DNA of 38,094 nt from Bacteroidales bacterium (GCA_018066005.1 JAGHSG010000080.1:1-38094); one strand, 5' to 3'; counted from the first letter of the stretch, positions 10,801 to 19,881 are shown. The notes: a model not told the origin generated them from the letters alone. Translations and numbers: made by a program.

Positions 10801-13800
10801 CGTGGGTCAGCATGCCATTCGATTTGTTATAGCCGTAATAACTTGGCGAACTACTCTCGGTAGTAGTTGGAACTAAGGTGATATCGGTAGTTATATTCTC
10901 CTTAATGAACGACAAGCAGTTGTTGATGTCATGACTGCCAGGACGAACAGCATAGATACTATTTTTGTCAGTCCACGCCGTATTATCAGCCACATGGAAA
11001 GCGTTGTAGTCGGTAAACTCGGCAGTTGTGCAACTATACAGGTTTTGTGTGCCGGGAACTTTGGTCATGTCAATCTTGTTAGTCCAGCACTTATGACCTA
11101 TACGGAAATAAACGTTGCTCCATTGTGTAGTTGAGTTATCAAAGTACACCTTATTTCCTGCTGCTGTTGAATAACTGCTTTCGGGCAAGAAGGTAGAAGC
11201 ACAGATAATGGGATTATTTGTTTTGTTTACGCCTGTATTGGGCACATATACAATGATGTAGTAACGGTCATTGCCATTATAAAATACAGCACTGTTTTCG
11301 CCAACACCCCACGTGTCGTCCGTATTCATATCCGTGATATCGGTGCAATGGAAACCGGGGGAATTATATGTATAACCATACCATGTTCCATTTTTCTGAA
11401 TCTTAAATTGACGTTTTTGATCACTCTTGTAGGTGTACCAATACCAATAGGTGCCATCATCGCTTGGCGTCATTTCATTGGCAGCCCAATCGCTTGTCCA
11501 TGCTTCGTGATAGTAGTACGCTTGACTCCACTTGGCATAAATGGTTGTGTTGGCAGCAATCGGTGCTGCAAAGTCAAACGGAGTAGTGCAGGCATCATTA
11601 GCAAACCAGCCCACGAAAGTGAATCCATCAGCAGAAGGGTCTGCTGGTTGTGAGATAGTGCCGTTAGGAGAGGTGTAAAGTTCGTAATTATTGCCATGAC
11701 CCATGAGGTTGACGGTAATAGTTACGAATTCAGGATAATGCACAGTTAAGGTGGGATCGTTTCCCGCAAAATTAACGGTAAAAGTATAATCACCGGCAGC
11801 CGTAGTATGAACGCCGACATTCTTACTTCCGTCCAAATACCAACCTGTATTATCATGATACATTATCATGTTGTCATCCTTAGCGCCATGATTCGTATTG
11901 TTATCCCATATTTGGAACCAATAATTAGTATTAGCGGCTAAGTTCTGTACGGTCACACTAGCGACCTGTTCTGTGCTATGACCTGTTGCCTTAACAAAAT
12001 CATATTGAGTTTCCCAATTGTCTTTGAAGGTGCCTTTCATGTACCACACGGTAGAAAGGTCCTCTGTCCACTTAGCGTATAAGTCAATATTGTCTTCTAA
12101 CTCTGTGCCTGCTGTAACAGGATGCTCAAATTGCTCATCTGAGAACCAACCATCAAAGTTAAATCCTGCTTTCGATAATGTTGGAAGAGGATCGGGAAGA
12201 TTTGTTTGATCTTCTTCGTTTTCGGGACAAGTTGTACCGCCATCACAGTGATAAGTGATAGAATACCCCGTTGCCGGTGCTTCGGTGCAGAAGACATCGT
12301 CAGATGCGGTGATAGTAAAGTAGTCGTAATCGGTTGATTGATACTCTTTACCAATGGCTAAAATATACTTACCAGCAACTAAAGTTTCTAATGACTTTGT
12401 GTCTTCTTTCCAAGACGGATATACCGTGAAAGATTGAGCTTTAAGTGCCTTATTATAAGTATCACCATTGTATTCAAAATGATCATCGCCAGACATGTTA
12501 GTTGCCCATAAATCGAATTTTGAAGTTAAATTCCACGTCTGACTTGTTTTTGAACGAACTGTAAGAGAGCATGTCGTTGCTTCGCTTATTTCGAATGCAT
12601 AGCATAAACGTTGACTATCACTATTTCCTGCACCTATTGCAATGTAATTGGGACTTGCCGTGGCAGGAGTTGCCCCAGCATCCGTTTCGGTTTCGTAGGC
12701 AGTTAATGGTTCAACTTTTCCACTTATTTTTAAATTCAATTCTTTTCCATCCTCTGCTTCCCATGTTAGGGTGTTGGTACAAACTTTGGTGGATTTCTTG
12801 AAAGTAGCAGTATAGTTCTTCGCAGCATTCATTGTAAAGGTGAAGGGGTTAGATGTTTCCGTGCTGGAACCGGTCCATTTGTCGAATGCGTAACCTGTAT
12901 TTGGAGTTGCGGTAATAGTTACCTTTGTGCCTTCAGGAATAGCGGAGTCATCCGTTTGGTTACTTTCGGCAGAACCATGTCCGTCATTGCTCAACGTCAA
13001 AGCATACGTTTCAAAACAGAAGACATCGTCAGAGGCCTCAATGGTGAATTTGTCGAAATATACTGTCCACCAATGTTCTGAAGAATGAACTGCGACTACG
13101 TAATCATCTGCCGGTTGATTCGTAAATGTGCATTCTACATCGTTCCAAGTTTGATCAGATGCTCCGACGGTTTTTACTTGTTCACTTACCTTTTTGTAAG
13201 ATTTACCTTCATATGTAAAAGTTTGAGAACCTGATTGTTTTGTAGAATATAAAATGATTGTTGCGGATTTATTGTTATAAAATCCTCCTGCTCTAATCGT
13301 GAATGCAAGATCTGCTGCTTTTGAAGTAGAAAAATGATAATAGATACATTTTGAATCGGCACTAGCGTTTTGCTTCATACTGATAAAATGACCATCTGAT
13401 GCACTACTAACCATAGAACTAGCGTCTTTACCATCGCAATGCTTATCTTTTATATACTCACATGTTTCTACTCCTGTCGGACTAATCATTTTTGATTCAT
13501 CCTCTGCTTCCCAAGTTAGGGTTTTGGTACATGTAGGAGTGGGGTCGTCACCACCACCTTTGTAAGTGAAAGTAATTTGACCCGCACCACATTTTTCGTC
13601 ACCAGTAGATTTGAACTGAGCACGAACATAATAGTCACCCGCAGCAGGCACTACAATTTCTAGCGTTTCCGTCCATGTCTTTTCTGGATTGGAAGTTGTA
13701 TAGGTCAATGGATGAGTTGCGTAACTCTTATTCCATGTGTTTTGATCAACTACCACGATAGGAGTATATAATTTTTTATCCTCTTTTACCATACAAGCAA

Positions 13801-14119
13801 TTTCTACTTGATAGGTACCTTTTTGGAAAGTGTATTTTTGACGAGATTGAGCAACTTCAATGGCGTCATCGCCTTTAAAAAGACAATAACCACTGCTATG
13901 CTTCAAATTGCTTTCTCCCACACCACTCCATTCAAAGTCACCATCCAAAATAACATTGTTTGAGGATGTACCTGATAATGACGTTCCGCTGCCGTAGCTA
14001 TTCCAATCAAAAGACAAAGAGGAAGGGATGTTTTCTCCCCACAGGTTAGTTACGCCGCCGAAGAGAAGCACTAAAAAGAGTGCGCGGCGGAAAAAAGTTG
14101 TTGTAAATGTTTTTTTCAT
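4842..14119 (-). CDS. ~3.1-kaa secreted multi-domain adhesin-like protein (InlB/Flg_new repeats and CBM-like modules), split into two ORFs by a frameshift at ~9587
   Basis: ORFs 9542-14119 and 4842-9551 overlap; other frame reads LKTYLPSTNNTWKYMYVANN across the junction, parallel to CKLPSTNGAWEYFYVED within the second ORF; signal peptide at 14119; many (F/Y)xFxxWT...A.YTM/PMPA repeats; C-terminus KVYILRNGVLYNAVGQHVK. Confidence 0.8.
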
Positions 14120-14189
14120 GATGTTAAAATTTTATGTGTTAAACTTAAGTTGATTGTTTCTTATCTTAGTCGCTATCCAAAATAGCGTG

Positions 14190-14197
14190 CAAAAGTA
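14190..14197 (-). promoter_or_regulatory. Candidate Bacteroidota -7 element (TACTTTTG) for the giant-protein gene
   Basis: CAAAAGTA on plus strand = TACTTTTG on minus, ~70 bp upstream of the start; followed by CGCTAT(ccaaa)ATAGCG hairpin 14171-14187. Confidence 0.45.
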
Positions 14198-14331
14198 ATA
14201 AAAAAGTTTTATTTATAAAAATAAATACAAGACAAAATGCAGTCGGTGAAATTTACTGCAAAAAGATAGATAAAAAAGTATCAGCAGAAGCGAGGGTACA
14301 ATGCCTTGCGACCTTCGCCATATCGACTTTG

Positions 14332-14485
14332 ACAAAAACCATAAAAACCTCTTGAACAGGATGGGTACTATTGTACCTGCTGCTATGAGCGTGTGAAAAT
14401 CCTTGTATGCAAGCATCCAGATATTTTTACCCACTCATACCATCACCCTCCTTTAGAGGCTATCATCCTCTTCAAGACGATAAAC
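14332..14485 (+). repeat. Cloverleaf-like dispersed element, copy 4 (type A)
   Basis: ACAAAAACC 14332-14340; helix CTTGAACAGGATG (14351-14363) / CATCCTCTTCAAG (14464-14476); GGTAC(TATT)GTACC; TATGAG/CTCATA; CCTC(CTTTA)GAGG; CGATAAAC 14478-14485. Confidence 0.8.
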
Positions 14486-14646
14486 CTCGCGTTCGGCAAC
14501 AAATCGCAAATGGCTGATACCACTCCGTTTAATCAGCAAGCGACTTGTGCCTCCGCTCTCCCCACCACGCAAGCGTGTCGGGGACCCCGAAGGGCAGAAC
14601 GCAATTGGTTAATCGGTGAGTCGGTGAACCGGTGAGTTGGGGAAAT

Positions 14647-14735
14647 GGTGTTTGCGCAAGCGCAATTGATGTAGCGCTGACGCGCTTGTTGTTTGCCTAA
14701 CGGCAATTGTTGTTCCGCCGATGGTGGATTGATGT
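14647..14735. repeat. 89-bp array of small hairpins, copy 1
   Basis: 87/89 identical to 16116-16204 by eye; TTGCGC-AA-GCGCAA, TAGCGC..GCGC, GCC..GGC, TCCGCC-GAT-GGTGGA separated by TTGATG/TTGTTG. Confidence 0.85.
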
Positions 14736-15024
14736 GTCGCCGGACTAAAAAAAGCGGTAAAAACCGCTTGAATGGATTTTTACCGCTAAAGGGAGATTTT
14801 GAAATTGCTTCGCGAGGGATTCTCCCGCAGATTTCGCAGACTTTTTTTATCACAAGGTTGTGTCATGTTGTTGCCGCCAAAAGCCAACTCGTTGGCGGGG
14901 CGGACACAACATCCATACACAACCCACGAAGAAACAAAGAAAACAAAATCGGTTGACGATTGACAATGCACAATGCACGAGGGTTGATGGGCGATTAACC
15001 GATTAACCGAAGGTAGAGGGAGAA

Positions 15025-15721
15025 TTAGAATTGTGTTAAAAGGAAAGACATATACATCGGAAGGGTGAGTAACTTGCCCTCGCGACCAACATTATAATCG
15101 CCTAACTTAATGGCATGCGAGACATGATATTTCACCTCGTTGTTCATCACCGTTTTCAACGATTTGGCATTACCCGTCCGCGCTTTGCATTCAATAGGTA
15201 CACATTCACCCTGATAGCGGAACAAAAAGTCCAATTCCACCCCACCATCTTTATGGTAATAATAAAGCTTGCGTCCCATTTTACCTAAAACATCCGCCAT
15301 CACATTCTCGTAAATAGCCCCTTTATAGGTCCCTAACTGACCTTGCACAATACTACTCGCCGTTCCCGACTCAAGCATGCTGACAAATAGTCCGGTATCC
15401 GCCATATAGACCTTGAATTCCGAATAAATGGCATTGCCGTCTAATGGTAATTCGGTTGTCTCAGTATTATAGGCACGGCGAATCATTCCCGCGCCTTCAA
15501 TCCACTGCAAACATCCCGCATAGTCACGACCACGTGCATTAGTACGCACAGCTGAATACATGAACTTCTTATTCTCACGCGCTAATTGTTTAGGAATAGA
15601 ATTGAAACATTCTACAATACGTGACTTATCCGCATTGACGGCAACCCTTTATCACCAACGGCTTGCGATGGGGAGTATTCTTCCATGTTTCAAATATGTG
15701 CTCTATCTTTCGTCTAAACAT
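15025..15721 (-). pseudogene. AAA ATPase / DUF4143-family gene remnant with large internal deletion
   Basis: N-terminal piece MFRRKIEHIFETWKNTPHRKPLVIKGCRQCG (15721-15626, ends in stop) then, in another frame, DKSRIVECFNSIPKQLARENKKFMYSAVRTNARG... DUF4143-like tail to 15025; the ATPase core between is missing. Confidence 0.8.
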
Positions 15722-15913
15722 ATATTGTTGTATTACAGCGAATTATTATATATTGTACACATTTTCATACTGACTTTTTGCCTAGTTTGTCACGTTTTAC
15801 CCTATGACTTTTGTGTAATATCTCACAAAATCTGCTGCAAAATTACAAAAATTATTCCATATACGCAAGTTTTTTGCAAAAAAACATACAAAAGTACTGT
15901 TGCGATAAAATAA

Positions 15914-16062
15914 ACAAAAACCATAAAAACCTCAGAAAACCAATACGCAGCGTTGCTGCTAACGTGCTAAACACATTCATAAAGTCCTATTATGCAAGCA
16001 TATAGTCCTTTCTGTATTTCTTTATCATAGTCCTACAGACTATTGGTTTTCTGACGATAAAC
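15914..16062 (+). repeat. Cloverleaf-like dispersed element, copy 5 (divergent type A)
   Basis: ACAAAAACCATAAAAACCTC start; perfect 13-bp helix CAGAAAACCAATA (15933-15945) / TATTGGTTTTCTG (16041-16053); GCAGC(GTT)GCTGC; ATAAAG/CTTTAT; AGTC(CTACA)GACT; CGATAAAC 16055-16062. Confidence 0.78.
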
Positions 16063-16115
16063 AGATATAAACTATTAGTTTATGGGGAATCGGTGAATTG
16101 GTGAGGCGGTGAGGC

Positions 16116-16204
16116 GGTGTTTGCGCAAGCGCAATTGATGTAGCGCTGACGCGCTTGTTGTTTGCCTGACGGCAATTGTTGTTCCGCCGATGGCGGATTG
16201 ATGT
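16116..16204. repeat. 89-bp array of small hairpins, copy 2
   Basis: Near-identical to 14647-14735; the two differences keep the hairpins. Confidence 0.85.
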
Positions 16205-16636
16205 TTCACGGACGCAAAAAAGATGTTCGTGGAGCGTCCGTGAAAACGTCCGTGAGATGGCGAAAAGTCAGTAAATACGGCACTATGCAAATCTTCGTGA
16301 AGTCGTGAATTCTCGTGAAGTTCACGAGATTTCACGGATGTTCATTTTTACAAAAAAGTGGAGTTAGGATATTGAGGATTTAGAGGATTTGCGTTGGTTG
16401 AAATCCTCAAAATCCTCAAAATCCTCAAACTATAACACGTCCCTCGCGCTACGCCACGATATATCGTGCTCGGGACGGAGTTATAGAACGCTGCGCTAAT
16501 TGAACGGCACGGAGCCCTAGTAGAACGCTGGCGCTAATAGAACGCAAGCGGGGCGTTAGGACGGTGCATCGCTCCGTTAAGGGCTACGCCATCGTTATAA
16601 CGCTTCTTAACGTCGCTCGCGCAATTAATGTTATAC

Positions 16637-16737
16637 ACAAATACAACACAAATACAACACAGATGGTATAGAAAGAACCCGTAAAGAACCCGTAAAGAAC
16701 CCGTTATGAACCGCTTACGAACCGCTTACGAACCCGT
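16637..16737. repeat. 11-bp period tandem repeat block
   Basis: ACAAATACAAC x2, one degenerate unit, then AAAGAACCCGT x3, TATGAACCGCT, TACGAACCGCT, TACGAACCCGT, each 11 bp. Confidence 0.85.
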
Positions 16738-16793
16738 TTGTAGCAGCGGTGAGGCGGTGAATCGGTGAGGCGGTGAATCGGGGAGTTGGTTAA

Positions 16794-18057
16794 TTACCAG
16801 ATGAGGCGGTAGGCGACGACGTCGTGGGAGGGAATGGTGACTTTACGCGGGTGGGTGGTGTCCGCTTCGTCCTGATGCGACCAGAGGTTACGTACCTGAT
16901 ACGTGTGCCACGAAGTTTCTAAAGAACGGCGGGACAGGTTGTCGTACATCTGGAAAGAACGGAAGTCAAGGTTGATGGTACGTTCCTCCAACGAACGGTT
17001 GAGGACACAGAAAGCCCAGTCACCGTTGGCTAAGGGTTTGAGCCAATACTCCAATCCTGCTTCTACGCGGTGACGCAAGCCTTGTATGCCCAACGAATCC
17101 TGGTCAACAGCGATAAGTTCCTTATTAAGCAGAATGGCAGCCGTCTCTTTAGACATAGAGCGTACGTCATTACCCACGATAAGCGGGGCCGCCATCATGC
17201 ACCATAGCGTGAATTGTGCGCGGTCCTCACTCAGACTCATACCATTACCTACTTCAAGCATGTCGGGGTCGTTCCAGTGGTTAGGTCCGGCATACTTACG
17301 GAGTTTCTCGTTGGAGTCCACAATAGTCATGATACCGAGTGACTGCCATCCGCCGTGGTCGAGGGTGCAGTCGAAGCAACACGTTATGTCGCCCGTCGTG
17401 CGCCAGCAATGCCCAATAGGTGCCGCCCATTCGTAGGCTTTGTTGTTCCCATTCGCAAAGGGAGAAGAGGATGTCACGACCGGACTGACGCAAAGCCTTA
17501 GCCATAAGTGAATAGGCCTCTTTGGCATTGCGTGAATCGGTGTTGCACCAGTCGTACTTGAGGTAATCAATACCCCATGAGGCATAGGTAATGGCATCTT
17601 GGTATTCGTGTCCCTGGCTGCCCGGACGTCCTCCACAAGTTTCAGAACCGGCATCCGAATAGATTCCTATCTTGAGTCCTTTGGAGTGAACATAGTCGGC
17701 AAGGGCTTTTATGCCGGACGGGAAACGTGTGGGGTCTTCGTGGATGAAGCCGAGGTTATCGCGTTCGCCGTGCCAGCAGTCATCAAGGTTAAGGTATATA
17801 TATCCGGCATCACGCAAACCCGAACTGACCATCGCATCGGCGACGGTGCGGATAAGTTCTTCGTTGATGTCGCAACCGAATTTATTCCACGAGTTCCAAC
17901 CCATCGGCGGGGTGGCGGCTAAAGCGGGTTTGTCCGGAGACACATGATCGACTTGTACCGGTTGAGGCAGTTGAGCAAAAGCACAAGGTGCGAGGGCAAA
18001 GAGAACGTTTAGCGTGTAGCGTTTAACGTTTAGCGTGTAGCGTTTAGAGATTAGCAT
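16794..18057 (-). CDS. GH27 alpha-galactosidase, interrupted by a frameshift near 17448-17453
   Basis: [48 protein letters not shown]...[11 protein letters not shown]...LFSLCEW then, in another frame, [21 protein letters not shown]...[16 protein letters not shown]...[12 protein letters not shown]. Confidence 0.88.
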
Positions 18058-18180
18058 GGTGTGAGATAACAGATAACAGGTAACAAGTAACAGGTAATAG
18101 AATGCCGCAAGCGCTTAGTAGAACGGGCAAAGTCCTAATAGAACGCCTGCGGCTAATAGAAGGTGTGTAAAGCTTAATGC

Positions 18181-19881
18181 TTAACGTACCATGAGTTTGG
18201 TCGTATTGCCGTTGTAGCGGATGATATAGACACCGGGGGAGAAGGGGAATTGGTTAATCGGTGAATCGGTGAATCGGTGAACCGGTTGGCCGGTGAGGGT
18301 GAAGACCTCAATGATGGACCGGTTAATCGGAGAATCGGTGAATTGGTGAATCGTTTCTAAGCCAGTGGGGTCGGTGGAGTTAGTACGCAGTTGGAGGCAG
18401 ACAAGTGTGACAGAGGTGGCCACCTCGGATTTAATCATCATACTGCTGACGTTGGTGATTCCCGTGAGGTCAGCCACTAATGAATCGACACCTGCTTCCG
18501 CTTTACCTACTTCGGCTGCATCGGAGTCGCCGTTGACATAGAGCGTGACAGAGCCTGTGGTGGCAGCAGCGAAACGCAGATAGAGGTTATTGTATGCGGT
18601 CCAGTCATCCGCCAGTTCCCAACCGCAGGCAGCCCATTCGCCATTGAAAGTGACGGTGTTGGTAGCTTTGTCAAAAGATGAGCTCCAGAGTGTAGTAGCG
18701 TCACCTAATTGGAGAGCTGTTCCTTCGGGACAGTCACCTGCGGGCGTGGGAGGCGTGGGGGGCGTGGGAGGTGTAGGCGTGATGGTGTCGCCACAGAAGA
18801 CCTTAGCGGCAGCGGTGATGACAATTTGGTCAAAAGCTACCCATCCTTCGCCGAAGAGCCCTAAGATATAGTCGCCTTCTTCCAAGGTCTGGTTAGCGAT
18901 GTTCCTGCTACTGAAAGGTTCATCATTGCCACTGCCTAAATCGTGGAAAGAGAGTTTGCCATAGGAGTTATTATCATAGGTGATGGTACCGTCTTGTGAC
19001 GCAGCCCCTTTTTTGTATATATTCATCCATCTGTTTCCTCCGTTGGTACACCACACATCGAAGGCGTAAGTGGATGCGGGCAGGTTGACTGCATAATAAG
19101 TTTCTCCCCGCGAGTCTTTATGGTCGATATATCCGGTACCATGTGAGCCGGCATAGTAATGGTCAGACGTGATGTACTGCATATAGCCGGGAGTTCCTTC
19201 TCCTCCGGTAACGGTTACATAGTCTGTTTCACATTGTAATGTTTTGGTGTTGGTACATGTGGAGTCTTCGGGCGTTGGAGGCGTTGGAGGCGTTGGAGGA
19301 GTAGGGGCGTCGCCACCTTGTAGCGTAAATTCAGCAGTTTTGAAACCTACTTTTTCGTTATTGCCAAACCGTCCTTGGAAATAATAATCTCCTGCTGCGG
19401 CTACGACAACGGTATAGGTAACAGGCACTTCGGTGCCTTTGTTAGCATCGTTGAAAGAAACCTGATTTAGGTCTTTGGTTGCCTGATAAGTGCCGATGAA
19501 GAAATCGGGTGTATTGACAGAAGGACCATTCTCATTGGCGATGAAGTTCATCACGATGGTGTAGGTACCGGCTTGGAAAGCGTGTGTTTCTTTAGCGCGG
19601 AAATAGGGATTTTCCTTCACGGACGTATAACCGGAAACGATGTCGTTCTTGACATTGTATCTGTTTTCGCTCCAATAGAAATTTCCATTAGGAGCGTCCC
19701 ACCATCCTTCGGTGATGACGGTGTATTTACCATCATTACTCAAGTGTGGTACGCCATTGTCGGCAGTTGTACCTGAATAGGTAAAATCATACGTAAAATC
19801 TGCTGCTTGAGCAGTGTTTACAGCGCCTAAGAACACTACTGCGAGTGCTAAGCGGAAGAGAGAAGAAAGTGTTTTTTTCAT
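18181..19881 (-). CDS. Secreted multi-domain carbohydrate-binding-like protein with type A T9SS C-terminal domain
   Basis: Signal peptide; Pro/Thr linkers (PTPPTPPTPPTP); CBM-like modules; C-terminus EVFTLTGQPV...FSPGVYIIRYNGNTTKLMVR. Confidence 0.78.
   Translation of the reverse strand: MKKTLSSLFRLALAVVFLGAVNTAQAADFTYDFTYSGTTADNGVPHLSNDGKYTVITEGWWDAPNGNFYWSENRYNVKNDIVSGYTSVKENPYFRAKETHAFQAGTYTIVMNFIANENGPSVNTPDFFIGTYQATKDLNQVSFNDANKGTEVPVTYTVVVAAAGDYYFQGRFGNNEKVGFKTAEFTLQGGDAPTPPTPPTPPTPEDSTCTNTKTLQCETDYVTVTGGEGTPGYMQYITSDHYYAGSHGTGYIDHKDSRGETYYAVNLPASTYAFDVWCTNGGNRWMNIYKKGAASQDGTITYDNNSYGKLSFHDLGSGNDEPFSSRNIANQTLEEGDYILGLFGEGWVAFDQIVITAAAKVFCGDTITPTPPTPPTPPTPAGDCPEGTALQLGDATTLWSSSFDKATNTVTFNGEWAACGWELADDWTAYNNLYLRFAAATTGSVTLYVNGDSDAAEVGKAEAGVDSLVADLTGITNVSSMMIKSEVATSVTLVCLQLRTNSTDPTGLETIHQFTDSPINRSIIEVFTLTGQPVHRFTDSPINQFPFSPGVYIIRYNGNTTKLMVR
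18247..18353. repeat. 9-bp repeat family (GGTGAATCG-type) inside the coding sequence
   Basis: 18247-18294 and 18318-18353; encodes HQFTDSPIN / HRFTDSPINQF in the T9SS domain. Confidence 0.9.

Noticed and set aside
14749-14790. AAGCGGT-AAAA-ACCGCTT hairpin as terminator
   Set aside because: Clear hairpin, but no adjacent plus-strand gene; kept only as part of the repeat island.
36-16062. Dispersed elements as integron attC sites or retron ncRNAs
   Set aside because: Ends ACAAAAACC/CGATAAAC are not complementary R-box sites, and no integrase or reverse transcriptase is encoded in the window.
36-16062. Dispersed elements as ordinary MITEs with terminal inverted repeats
   Set aside because: The conserved ends are not inverted copies of each other, and the paired arms differ in sequence between copies; still not excluded as folded-DNA transposons.
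16075-16335. 86-aa minus ORF
   Set aside because: Translation of repeats (TASPIHRFPIN, HENSRLHEDLH); no start context or homology recognised.
900-17460. Programmed -1 frameshifting at the three broken genes
   Set aside because: No classical X XXY YYZ heptamer at any junction; mutation or sequencing error is more economical.
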